Made by a program: the position numbers and the translations under genes. This document shows positions 35,450 through 45,962 of a stretch of DNA of 64,000 nt, piece after piece. The notes under the pieces are model-generated. The model was not told where the DNA came from. It saw nothing but the letters and a program-made list of their open reading frames with translations, and made no database searches. The DNA lies in the NCBI RefSeq assembly GCF_002878395.1, contig NC_061116.1:120517128-120581127 (forward strand), in the 5' to 3' direction. Source of the stretch: Capsicum annuum (taxonomy: Eukaryota > Streptophyta > Magnoliopsida > Solanales > Solanaceae). Position 1 is the stretch's first letter, and every line of letters starts with the position of its first letter.

Positions 35450-36440
35450 GGAAGTACACCCTTGTTAGATTTGTTTGATCTCCTAGGAAGTGGTATACTA
35501 ATTATAGTTACATTCTTAGGTAGAGATGGTGGGGTGATTGAGAAGAATTTAAAGTTATTACTGTGTCTGAAACAGAGAAGGTGTTGTTTGTAGGATTTGT
35601 GTTTTTAAAGGATGTGTCATCATTGAAAGAAATAACTTTATGGTCTGGTACAAAAAATAGGGGGAGGTGATACATAATTCTTTATAAAAGGAAAAATGCT
35701 CTCATAGAACTGGACATCTCTGGTAACAATTATCTTTTATGTGTTTAATTTTAAGAGTTTAAAACCCTTTTGACCAATGGGATAGTCAAGAAAGACATAA
35801 GTTTGTGCTCTAGGTTCAAACTTGCCTCTTCCATATGACAAAGTGCTAGCATAGCACAAATATCCAAAACACTTCAAAGAGATATAATTAGGTGCCTTAC
35901 CAAATAATATGTGATAAGGAATTTTGTCATGAAGAACTTTTGAAGGCATCCTGTTAATGAGAAATATGGCAGTAAGGATGCATTCTTCCCAGTATCTTAA
36001 GGGGACCTGAGATAGAAAAAAGAAGTCCTTGCTATTTCAAGCAAGCGTCTATGCTTCCTCTCAACAAGTCCATTTGTTGAGGGGTGACACATAAGATGTT
36101 TGATGGACAATACCTTGAGAGTTTGAAATAATTAGTCGCAATCAAACTTTTTCCCAACTCTAGGGCATTATCTGACCTTATTTTCTTCACCTTACCATTG
36201 AATTTTCTCTCCACCATATTCAAAAAACATTGTAGTACAAGGAAAGCATTACTTTTGATTTTCAACAAATAAGTCCAAGTCCCCCTACTATAGTCATCCA
36301 CTATAGTAAGAAAGTATTTATAACCATAATAAACATCTACCTTATAAGTTCCCCAAGTATTAATATGAATAAGATCAAATATAGAATTTGTTGAAATTTG
36401 ACTAACGGGAAAAAAAGGCTGGACTGTCTAACTCTGGTAC
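35450..36440 (-). pseudogene. Copia element 2: integrase
   Basis: DLIHINTWG (36355-36382) has the first catalytic Asp changed to Asn. DDYSRGTWTYLLKIKSNAF follows, then IRSDNALELG with the second Asp. After a frameshift, the NGLVERKHRR stretch (about 36020-36075) has the Glu. Post-core sequence KIPYHILFGKAPNYISLKCF and FEPRAQTYVFLDYPIGQKGF lies at 35750-35930. Broken by stops and frameshifts. Confidence 0.88.
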
Positions 36441-37289
36441 AAATATCACAAAAACAATCAAAATTAGATGGAAAATAAAGGAAACTAACATTATTCATTA
36501 AGGAAAGGGTCAAATACCCTAATATAATATGCCAAAGTCTTATATTAGAAGCTCCACTAGTACAAATGGGAAAAGAAATAGCACTATCATCATTAGAAAT
36601 AGGAACTAAAATTGAAGAACTACTGGATTAGCAATAATTTTCCTACAAGTAGTCTTGATGAAACTAGATAATGACTCCTTGGCATTAGGCTTGGGTAGAT
36701 AAAGACCTTCTTGTTCTTCACCAAAAACTTAAGGCCTCCTCGTGGAAGGGTCCTACATTATACAATTTGTCAGAGTGAAATACAAAGTGCAAGCAAACTG
36801 TTTACATAACTTGTGAATAGACATAAGATTATACTTAAAACTAGGCACATATTTAAAAATAGGCACATATAACACATTTTCTAGAAGAAGATCAGAAAAT
36901 ATGGCTACGGTACCTATGTGAGTAACTGAAATAGTTTGACAGTTAGGAAAGTTGATAGTTAAAGGAAATTGAAGAGAAGTAATGGAAGCAAAGGAAGATG
37001 AATTGAAATATATGTGTTCTGATGCACCTGAATCTATGATCCAAGTGTTAGAATTAAGGACAGAAAATCATGACCCAAGATACTTAGAAATTATACCAGC
37101 TACAGAATTAGCATTGATATCAATTCTTGTAATGGGATTCGAAGTTTCTTCCATTTTCATCTGTTTGAACATTGGAATAAACTGAGATTATTGCTTCTTT
37201 CTAAAAGACACCTCAGATTAAATAACTTATTTCTGCACTATATTCTTCATTATCATAGCATTATTTTCTCTTATCTGATTTTGAGACCC
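36441..37289 (-). pseudogene. Copia element 2: protease and pre-integrase region
   Basis: Degraded minus-strand pieces between the zinc knuckle and the integrase; the motif LKNVLYVP-like is visible only in part (around 36830-36880), as is an IDSGASEHI-like trace (37020-37050). Assigned mostly by position. Confidence 0.6.
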
Positions 37290-37866
37290 CTAATCATTCG
37301 TGAATTAAAACTTTTTAGGAAAATCTATAAGCCTATAATAATCTACCTCCAGATGACCTTGCTTTCCAAAATAATACATTGGGGCTATATTTTGATCTTT
37401 TTTCTTTGAGATTTAAATTATGTTTGGTAAACCTCCGCTACAAAAATAGAGGAGCTGCAGATCCAAGATGGGAATTTCCATATCTGAGTGGAGCTGTCAT
37501 AAATTTCTATGTCTATTTCCCTGTTTTGTGATTGTTACTATTTCTTGTCATGAAGGCTGATGAATATGTAGAATCCACAGGATTGAAATAAAATTCTCAT
37601 TGGTTTTCATTTTGCAAGATCAAAGAGTTAGCAAGATTGATGTTGGGCAAGAGGTTAATCATGAGAATGCTGCTCCTAGCTTGAGAATAGGTATCATTGA
37701 GACCCATGAGAAACTTTATCAACCTCTCATCCTTTAAGATTTTTTCAATCTAAGCTTACATTCACACATACATACACAACTACACTGAATATTAGAATTA
37801 AGAGAATCCAGTTAGTCCAATAATTTTTTGAGTTTAGTGAAATAGCCTGCTATGTTGTTTGTTCCC
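37290..37866 (-). pseudogene. Copia element 2: gag C-terminal half
   Basis: UBN2-type gag domain: IAGYFTKLKKLLD, then LIKFLMGLNDTYSQARSSIL and PNINLANSLILQ. The zinc knuckle near 37345-37400 reads YYFGKQGHLEVDYYRL, where the family has C-x2-C-x4-H-x4-C: all three Cys are Tyr and only the His is kept. The left part is separated from the N-terminal half by the MULE-like element. Confidence 0.82.
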
Positions 37867-37875
37867 TTAATTAAA

Positions 37876-38633
37876 GGAAAAGTACTTAGAAAAATACCTG
37901 AACTTTGCCTGAAATTCCAGTTGAGCATACTAAACTTTACGGGGATCCTATCACCCCTCTAGACTTTTTTTTATACTTTAATGGCATATATCTGCCCACT
38001 TGGACCATTGCATGTAAGTCACACGCATTGAGCACGTGAGTGTTAAAAAAATATTATAAACCTTTTTTTTGTCAAATAACCCCTTAATTTTCATTATAAA
38101 TCTTTACTTTATTTTTTTTCCATTAAAATACTCACATAATCATAAATATACTCAGCATGTATACGCACACTCCACATACAGTGAAGACACTGACCATACA
38201 CACACTGCTATCAGAAAATGCATGCACACACTCACATACTAGAGAATACTACACATACAGGTGATACGTACACTATCGGGGAGAATTGAGAGGGGAGAAT
38301 TGAGAAAGGGAGAAAGACAGTGAGAAATTGAGAAAAAACAAGAGTGGAAAATAGGAAAACATAAACCACTGATTTTGCGATTTGAATAAAATTATTGAAG
38401 AAAGTTTTCGATTTGAATTTGAAATTTGAGTTTTAGATACAAGATTTTTTCTTGCCAGTCTTGATTGGAGTTTTGTCGATTCGAACATAAAACAGTAACT
38501 GAAGATGCTTTCAATTTCTTTGGTCTTTTGAATCTTATGCTAAAGCTTCATTCTCAAACAAGCTTTTTTCACCAAAATCTTGATTCTTAATTCTTGATTT
38601 TTATTTTGATGAAATTGAAGGATGACCCATTTG

Positions 38634-38678
<45 letters not shown>

Positions 38679-39217
38679 GAAATTGGGTCAAATTGATGTA
38701 ATTGAATTGGGTGTGTTGAAAATGATCCATTTGGGGTGTGTGTGTGATGAAATTATTTTTAATTTTAATTTAACAATGGAGCAACCATGGTGAATAAAAT
38801 TATATGAACTAAATAAAAGCCAAATTTCAAGAATTAAGAATCAAGATTTTGGTGAAAAAAATGATGAAAAGAATAAGAATGGAGAAGAAAGTAAATAAAA
38901 ATTAATTTGTAGTATTGCCAGTATTGTTTGATGTTATTTTCTTATTGGATTTGTAGTATTACCAGTGTTTTAAAATTATTTGTAGTATTACCAGTGTTGT
39001 TTGTAGGAGGAATATGGTTGTAATGGTGAAAATGATGAAAATAGAGAAGAAAGAGCGCGTGTATTACACCTCCAGCCACCAAAACTGGGTATAGCATTTC
39101 GGGAGGGTAATAATTCCACTTTAAAAAAGTCTAGGGGGGTAATAGGACCCCCGCAAAGTTCAATATGCTCAACTGAAAATTCAAGCAAAGTTCAAATATT
39201 TTTTTGAGTATTTTTCC
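37876..39217. mobile_element. MULE-like element with long terminal inverted repeats, non-autonomous
   Basis: The ends pair over roughly 100 bp: GGAAAAGTACTTAGAAAAAT...GAACTTTGCCTGAA on the left and the inverse on the right, both containing GGGTCCTATTACCCCCC-like blocks. Flanks TTAATTAAA (37867-37875) and TTAATTCAA (39218-39226) match at 8 of 9 positions, the 9-bp duplication of Mutator-like elements. A second inverted pair lies inside: CACCAAAATCTTGATTCTTAATTC near 38570 and its reverse near 38835. There is no transposase. It sits in the gag of copia element 2. Confidence 0.8.
38635..38675. repeat. (TG)n microsatellite
   Basis: About 20 uninterrupted TG units inside the MULE-like element; a shorter GTGTGTGTG recurs at 38738-38747 after a repeated CATTTGGG. 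Confidence 0.95.
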
Positions 39218-39226
39218 TTAATTCAA

Positions 39227-39648
39227 CTATTGAGCTCTTTTTGCAGATGATAAAGCTTTGCAGTATTGGACTGACCAAATCTGTGCTCCAGGCTAGTCCA
39301 GAGTTCTTGTATAGTTTTGGAGTAAATTACACTATCAGCTATATCCTTAGAGAGTGAATTCAAGATCCAAGAGGTCACCATATCAATACACTTGTTCCAT
39401 GCTTGAAAAATTGTTGCATTAGTTTCTGGGGATGGGTGAGAACCTGTGATGAATCCCAGCTTGTTCTTTGCTGATAGAGCAATTAAGACTTACCTCTTTC
39501 AATTTGGATATCCCTTGCCATCAAAGGGTGCATTCACCAGGGTCATACTAGGGTTATCAGAAGCATGAAGATGATTAGGATAATTTGGATCAATCGTTGG
39601 TGTGCAGGCAGTAATAGTGACAAAAGGAGTAGTTGTTTGGTCAGCCAC
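39227..39648 (-). pseudogene. Copia element 2: gag N-terminal half
   Basis: Minus strand begins ADQTTTPFVTITACTPTIDP, then HASDNPSMTLVNAPFDGKGY, LIALSAKNKLGFITGS, a WNKCIDMV block and LNSLSKDIADSVIYSKTIQE. This is the same N-terminal gag domain as copia element 1 (compare MILVNAVFDGKGYGGW there). The first codon reads GTG where ATG is expected (39646-39648), and one stop interrupts after GYPN. The sequence stops at the MULE-like element and continues at 37866. Confidence 0.88.
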
Positions 39649-39702
39649 GTTTGAGATCAAAAAAGGAGAGAAACGATGATAAAACTGATCTAAAAATTAC
39701 TA

Positions 39703-39713
39703 CTATGATACCA
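39703..39713 (-). other. Primer-binding site of copia element 2
   Basis: Element-strand TGGTATCATAG next to the 5' LTR, an initiator tRNA-Met complement with one or two changes. Confidence 0.85.
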
Positions 39714-40135
39714 TGTAGAAAATTTTAGACAATAATTTGAAAAATTTTCTTGATGTATTATTTCTCAATAATTAATGTATTTATACAAGTATATGAAATA
39801 AAAAATAATGTATAAATATAAACACTTATCCAAATCCTATTGGTTCTATACATATGCTAAAAACTAACTGTATTCCTCTCTATGCTTGTCACATGTTGAG
39901 GATATTTTTAAACAGGATCCTAGCTGACGGCTGAGATGAAATCTCTTAAATATCGAACAACTAGAATTAAATCTCTGTATTGTAGTGATCTTATGTTTTC
40001 CAAGTTTATATTTGGAAATACCGCCAAATGACCTTTGAAGTGTTCTTGTCCTTATTTTCTGACTTTAACAGCTTCAATGGAGGCTTTCCTTTAGGATTCA
40101 TAGCTGCTGGCAATCCTCTTCCTTTATTCTCAACA
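39714..40135 (-). repeat. 5' LTR of copia element 2
   Basis: Plus strand TGTAGAAAATTTTAGAC...TTCTCAACA, 422 bp, collinear with 19468-19923 but with small deletions. Confidence 0.85.
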
Positions 40136-41268
40136 ATAATTATAATTACCACCAAATTCTTAAAGACTAAAACGTGGTATCTTTTAACCCTCAAATGATT
40201 CTATACATGACACTCTAAGAACCATACTATCATACAGAGCCTCAAACAAAATTGAAAAGAAAAATATGGATAAAAGTTGCTAATGAACCACTCCACGGAT
40301 CTTCCATGAATCACAATATTTGATACCAAGAAACTAGAAATAAGCTCAAAAAATAAAATTTAGAGATCCAAATGATGTTAAGAATGATTAGATAAATAGG
40401 AGTAGATTACAGGAAACGATGTCAATGGATTTCGATTTGCTGGCAATTATCTATGGCATTCTTGAAGAGTTGGCTTCTATAGTTGTAGAATCAAATCAAG
40501 GGGAAAAAATTATGTTATTGTCATCAGCAGTAATGTTGAGGCTGACTATGCAGCCAAAATTTCATCAGTTAATCAGAAGAACAATTAGTAGTTTTTTTTA
40601 TTAAGTTCATTTATCTATCTTTCCTTTTATGACGTTTCAAGAAGATTACTAGGCTAAATTCACACCAACAAATCAAAAGAAATTATAAAAGAAACAATAT
40701 AAATCTATACATATTTGTGTACTTCTAGGAGAATTGAAAAAAAAAACATATTTATATTTTCTGGAGAAAAGGTATATGGTTATGTGGAAATTACTGTGAT
40801 TACGAGATATGAATCTGCAATTATGTCTACCATATGAAAATATGAAAATTACCATAATTAATCATCTTTCCATGTATTGAAAATAAAACTGAAGAACACA
40901 TACAAATTTTAGAGGAAATAAATAAAAAAAGTCAAAAAAAAACATCACGAGGAATTATTAGAGTTTGGAGGCCCAAAAATTTGAGATCAAAACAATTTAA
41001 TCTTAATTTATTTATATAATGTTTCCAAAATTAAACCTGAAAAAAGAATCAGAACACATAGCAAAATATGTTTTATTTTAGAAAATAAAAATACATAGTA
41101 TATTTTTTTTAATTCTCGCACATGTATACTGCCACTAGTTTAGTTGTGTACCTCACTTTAATGAGTTCAAACATTACATAAAATAGAATATTTGCTTAAA
41201 TAATAAAGATGAATATAATAATTAAATTTAATATTTTTTAAGTATGTAAAGATGGAGAGTTTATTTGT
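40136..41268. other. Unassigned AT-rich DNA
   Basis: No convincing gene or repeat. A 61-codon frame at 40419-40604 has no recognised motif and is probably chance. Confidence 0.4.
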
Positions 41269-41860
41269 TAAACCTAATCTTTACCAAAAATATTTTTAAA
41301 AGTCAATCGACATTCATCTATCATTTGTAAATTGCAAAAAAATAATACAATGATAGAGACATCGAAATAATACAATTAAATCTAATCTTTACATATAAAA
41401 ATTTTCTCAAAGTCATCCGACATTCATCTACTACCTGTAAACAATAACAAAATAATATGATAATAGAGATATCAAAATAATATAATTAAATCTAACCTTT
41501 AGGTAAAAAAATTCCTCAAAGCCGACCAACATTTATCTATCACCTGTAAACTGCAACAAAATAATACGATAAAAGTGATATCAAAACAATACAATTAAAC
41601 TTAAATTTTACACATAGAAATTTCTCAATCCCGATCGAGATTCATCTCCGAACTGTAAACTACCACAAAATAATAAACTAATAGAGATATTACGATAATA
41701 CAATTAAACTTAATCTTTACCTAAAAAAAAAAAATTCAAAGCCGACCCACATTCATCTAGTATATGTAAATTAAAATAACACAATAAGATAATAAAGATA
41801 TTAAAACAATATAATTAAACCTAACATTTACGTAAGAAATTCTTCAAAAATGGTTAGGTT
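41269..41860. repeat. Tandem array, about 109-bp unit, five copies
   Basis: TTAAAYCTAAYCTTTAC recurs near 41269, 41377, 41487, 41595, 41704 and 41816, giving steps of 108, 110, 108, 109 and 112 bp. Each unit also contains GACATTCATCTA, CTGTAAAC and AACAAAATAATA segments. Non-coding. Confidence 0.92.
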
Positions 41861-42611
41861 TAACACTGGTTTTCTACCATAAATATATGAGACCCGCAGT
41901 AAGGCTTTTAATTTATTTTGCCTTTAGGATGAAGATTTCTACAATTATTCAAATTCAAATAATTGTTTGAATAATCAAATATCGCCTTAAATAGGATTTC
42001 TAATTTATTTTGTCTTTAATTTGGTTTGTCCAATTTGTACATATTTATTTGTTTAGTTCATTTATGTTTTTTATTGTGACCAAAATTAAAACGATACCAG
42101 AATATTAGGTTTTCTTACATAGTTTAAATAAAGAACTATTAATTTATTACATTTAATTTTAATTGATTTTAAATTATTAAATATAAAATTAGTAAATGAC
42201 AGTTTTGTCTATTGTGGAAATTTTTAATAAAGGGTCTTCCTACTTTTAATAGATTATAGATAGATTGTAGATATAGGTTATAGATATAGATGTATAGAGT
42301 CATATTTTTATAATTAATTCTTTTAAAATTTCATTGGTCAAACTTTAACCTCGTAATTTCCATTAAGACCTAAAATATAAGATAGATAAAGAATGTAGTA
42401 AAAAAGAATAATTGTTCTTCTAGTAACTGATTAACTCTGTGATGCAGAGCCAGCCTCATCACTACTGATGACGATAACAAAATTATTTTCTTCATTTAAT
42501 CCAACAACGATAGTTTAACAACTCTTCGAGGATGTCGTAGATGATAGACAACGGATAGGATCCATTAACATTCCTTCATGTAATCAAAACTTATTTAGCG
42601 AATTATACTTA
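41861..42611. other. Unassigned AT-rich DNA
   Basis: Non-coding, with a short (TATAGAT)-like run at 42250-42295. It is the target of the nest that starts at 42617; the sequence resumes at 61941. Confidence 0.4.
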
Positions 42612-43622
42612 ACATTTGTTAGGCTTTTTGTCATGATTTTCTTATTCAATTTAAGTTTTATTTTTCTTAGAAAGAAAACAAGAGTAATACCATAACATAG
42701 TAGCATCCACAATATAATCGTTTAAGGGATCATTTGGTAGGAGGGATATGGATAACTAATCTCGGGATTAATTCTGAAGAGGAGCTTATCCCATGTTTGG
42801 TGGGGATAAAATGCATGAGATAACTTGTAAGACCCTTAAAATTTTCATCATCTTAGTTTTTACCTTTCCGTGTGTGAAATATCGACTTTTGATTGTGCTT
42901 AGGGATGTTAAAAGGGTATGTTGAGAAAGTTTTAAAATTTTCGGAAGGGGTTCAGGGTCATTTTGGGACCCCGGGGCAGTGAGGGTCCACGATATCATCG
43001 TGTCACGGAGGTTACCCTCTACAATATTAGTGTGACATGAAGGATAACCTCCACATTGTTGGCGTGCCACGCCAAGGTGTAATTTTCTTCCAGTCTTGGT
43101 TTTTTTCACTTAAGGGTGAGGGGTTTTTGGTCTTTTCACCTTTTTCATGACTTTTAAACATAAAATAGTCTCATTCCTATCAGTTTTCAAAGATCAAATC
43201 CCCCTATTTCACTTTCAAACACAAAACTCAAAGAACATTCAAGGGAGTCACTGTACATTCATCATCCGGGCTCCAAACTTCAAATTGATTTCAAATTCTT
43301 ATGTGTTTCAGGCATGTCTCTCTTTCGTAAATTAATTTTACACAAAAGCATGTGTTCAATTATTTTCTATATGGTTTAATTGTTGGATTTTGAATATGGG
43401 TTGAGGGATTTGAAATGGTTGTTACATGAATTGAATTTTCATAGTTTAGAATTGATTGTATATGTTTTATTCTCATGATTTTGAATCAAATAAATGCATG
43501 GGTGTGAGAATTGGAATAGGGAACATGGGTTTTCCCAAATTTTATGATTTAAAGGTTTGGAATTGATTTCGACCACAACCCAATTGGTGAAATTAGTTTT
43601 GAAACATGGATGTATACATAAT

Positions 43623-44371
43623 TGTAACACCCTAACTTAAGAAGGAGTGCCACATTGGCAAAACACAGGAGAGATATTGGGTATATAAGTAAGCAAGCCT
43701 TACTCCCTAGTGACGCATTTTAAAGTCGTCTGTGCCTGGACCCAGAGCGGACAATATCACTAGTGGGTGAAGGAGTTCAGGGGTATCTCGGGCCTTCGTG
43801 GGTCAGGATGCCCGTCGCAGCCAGGGCCTCGAGTTGGGTCGTGACAGAATGGTATCAAAGTCGCTCTTGTTTCAGCCCTGTCGATGTGGGTAGAGTTCAA
43901 ACTGAGTGTAGGCAAATTTCGGTAAGGCGGGGCAAACCTCAGTCCTGAGTGTAGGCAAATACCATTCGGTGGGGAAAACCTCAGCGAGGAAGATGAGTCC
44001 ATAAGGAGGTGTATGTAACACTCCAACTTAGGAAGAAGTCCCACATCGGTAAAACACAGGAGAGATGCTGGGTATATAAGTAAGCAAGCCTAAATCCTAT
44101 TCGGTGGGGCAAACCTCAGCGAGGATGCTAAGTTCATAAGGGGGTGTATGTAACACCCCAACTTAGGAAAAAGTCCCACATCGGCAAAATACAGGAGGGA
44201 TGTTGGGTATATAAGTAAGCAAGTCTTACTACCTAGTGACGCGTTTTAAAGCCGTGCGATCCTGGACCCAGAGCAGACAATATCACAAGTGGGTGGAGGA
44301 GTTCAGAGGTATCTCGGGCCTTCATGGGTCGGGTGCCCGTTGCGGCTAGGACCTCAGGTTGGGTCGGGACA
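43623..44371 (+). mobile_element. TRIM-like element with three LTR copies
   Basis: 749 bp flanked by perfect ATAAT (43618-43622 and 44372-44376) inside the LTR of chromovirus 2; the right LTR of the host shows the empty site. LTRs of 224 and 223 bp (43623-43846 and 44149-44371) start TGTAACACC and end GGGTCGTGACA/GGGTCGGGACA. A third, truncated copy lies in the middle (44014 to about 44091). Each is followed by GGTGGGGMAAACCTCAGCGAGGA internal sequence. The primer-binding site is TGGTATCAAAGT at 43850, three bases after LTR1, and a purine run AAGGGGGTGTA precedes LTR3. Layout: LTR, internal, partial LTR, partial internal, LTR. No coding capacity. Confidence 0.9.
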
Positions 44372-45396
44372 ATAATCTACTACACTTTTGAAACCTTGCA
44401 TTGCATAAAAGGTAAATGGAGCATAAATTGATTTTAAAAGTCCTTGATGGTCCGGGATTGATTTCAATTGAAAATTTTGGAGTCAATTTGGCTAATTGAT
44501 TTTGGTCTGACATAATGGAATTATCTTGCAAGCTTTACTTGGTATGACTATACTAATGGCAAATGCTTAATTAAAAGACTCTTTGGTTTATGGATGGGAA
44601 TGGATGTAAATACTTTTAATTTGGGCTTAAAAGGAGTTGTGTAGCTCACCATCGAAGAGGGAGGTCCCGGGGGGACCGATACTGAAAACCACATTTGTCG
44701 GCGTGGATATCTTTATGATCATGTGCATAGTTACACATTATGTGTGTGTGTGTGTATTTGGAATGGTTGGAGCCTCGGTGGTCGTGGTCCTTCTTCAGAT
44801 TTCTCCAGTTTATGCGGCTAACACGTACTGGAGCCCTTTTAGCAGGGAGAGTTGAACTCATATATCCCATGGGTTCCCTTAGGAAAGATAGAGCTAAACA
44901 GTCTAAGATAATAATTTTAAATCTCATGCTTAAACTTTATTCCTTATTCCGACATATTATATATGTATATACAATATGTGCATGTGGTTTAATTTGATTT
45001 TGGACGTGGCAGTATCTTATCCCTATCTTGAGTTACATGCCAGTGCTTATCCTACTGATCTTCCTCGAATGCTACATTGTTCCGTAATGTAGGGTCCGAA
45101 GATATTTCTTTTATCCTTGTTCAACGTTAGGTGGATTAGCGCTATGGTCGAGTTGTTGTGAAGTGGTGAGCCTCCATCCCTCGAAAGGCCTTCTCATTTC
45201 CATATTTTTTTAGTTTGACTCAATACTTTTGGATTCATTTGTTCATGGTCAGGGGCATCTCCTGACCTATTTGGTAGTTTGATTTTAGAGGCTATTGTGG
45301 ACAGATGTAGGTTGGTTGGTTGTTATTTTGACGCTTAGTTTCATTGAGTCATTTATTCATCACTTTATTTCCATCTTGAGTTGGCTTCCGCATTAT

Positions 45397-45472
45397 TATT
45401 ATTATGATTATATTATTATTGTTGTTGTTGTGGTTGTGGTTGTTGTTGTTGTTATTATTATTATTATTATGG
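45397..45472 (+). repeat. Trinucleotide-rich tract (ATT/GTT)n
   Basis: Runs of ATT, then GTT, then ATT in the left LTR of chromovirus 2; the right LTR has a much shorter form at 60481-60520. Confidence 0.92.
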
Positions 45473-45575
45473 TTTATTTTATGCTCGTGAGATTAGGTGA
45501 TGGGGGTGGTCTCCGGTCCATGGTAGGCTTGAGATATCCATTACGATCAAGCCTTGGTTTGGGTCATGACAAGCT

Positions 45576-45587
45576 TGGTATTAGAGC
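45576..45587 (+). other. Primer-binding site of chromovirus 2
   Basis: TGGTATTAGAGC, initiator tRNA-Met complement with one C-to-T change, four bases after the LTR. Confidence 0.88.
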
Positions 45588-45639
45588 ACGGTTTACATTC
45601 GTTGGATGTCCATAAAGTCGTACCAAGTAGAGTCTTTTT

Positions 45640-45962
45640 TATGAGTATGTAGCGCACCGCACTTATAAGTAGGAGGCTACAGAGCATTTAGGAATATTTT
45701 TCTTTTTGTATTCAATTTTTGGGTGATGGAGTCTAGTGTTATGAAACTTCGCTAACTCCTGGATTCCTCGCATTTCAAATAAAACCTCCCAAAAAATGTG
45801 ATGTTCGTAGAAACTCTGTCCTACCTGAGGGTAATGTAGAGTAGACTGGCCCTGTGTATGGAGTGTAGACCCGATCAACGGTCCCTACTCCTGATTGTGC
45901 CTTCCCATGTAGAGTTCTACCTGTCCCCACTAGTCCTCCTCAGGCTTCTCAAGGTGGTGATG
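45640..45962 (+). pseudogene. Chromovirus 2 gag, N-terminal part
   Basis: Degraded leader and N-terminus; around 45805-45960 a frame reads NSVLPEGNV, then VPTPDCAFPCRVLPVPTSPP and QASQGGD, the Pro/Gln-rich start typical of these gag proteins. It is cut by the TSD of the element at 45963 and resumes at 53994. Confidence 0.6.

Larger units (their letters stand above)
19468..40135 (-). mobile_element. Ty1/copia retrotransposon 2, opened by three later insertions
   Basis: LTRs 19468-19923 and 39714-40135, with a primer-binding site beside the right LTR, place the element on the minus strand. Coding pieces run in copia order from right to left: gag (39648-37290), protease and integrase (37190-35450), reverse transcriptase (35215-34624), RNase H link (25164-24727) and RNase H (20333-19924). 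Removing the solo LTR (20334-24721), the chromovirus (25165-34623) and the MULE-like element (37876-39217) leaves about 5.5 kb. The copia frame resumes across the solo LTR and the chromovirus when one TSD copy is dropped. The outer flanks GGAAA and ATAAT do not match, so no TSD was found for the copia itself. Confidence 0.9.
42826..45571 (+). repeat. 5' LTR of chromovirus 2
   Basis: TGTAAGACCCTTAAAATTTTC...TTTGGGTCATGACA. Net of the TRIM-like insertion it is about 1990 bp against 1951 bp on the right. It contains the inverted pair GGAGGTTACCCT / AGGATAACCTCC (43007-43050), a (TG)n at 44738-44757 and a trinucleotide-rich tract at 45397-45472. Confidence 0.93.

Noticed and set aside
38273..38488. 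71-codon frame in the MULE-like element
   Set aside because: Phe/Ser/Leu-rich translation of a purine-rich repeat; not a transposase.
19463..40140. Target duplication for copia element 2
   Set aside because: The 5-bp flanks GGAAA and ATAAT do not match; either decay or recombination between elements, so no TSD is claimed.
40006..40194. 62-codon minus-strand frame
   Set aside because: It crosses the outer edge of the copia element 2 LTR; explained by LTR sequence.
40419..40604. 61-codon plus-strand frame
   Set aside because: No recognised motif, no homologous context and length expected by chance.
43760..44044. 94-codon minus-strand frame
   Set aside because: It crosses the LTR and internal parts of the TRIM-like element; no domain.
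45295..45615. 106-codon frame with a long Val/Ile run
   Set aside because: It is the trinucleotide tract in the 5' LTR of chromovirus 2 read as protein; the 3' LTR does not keep the run.
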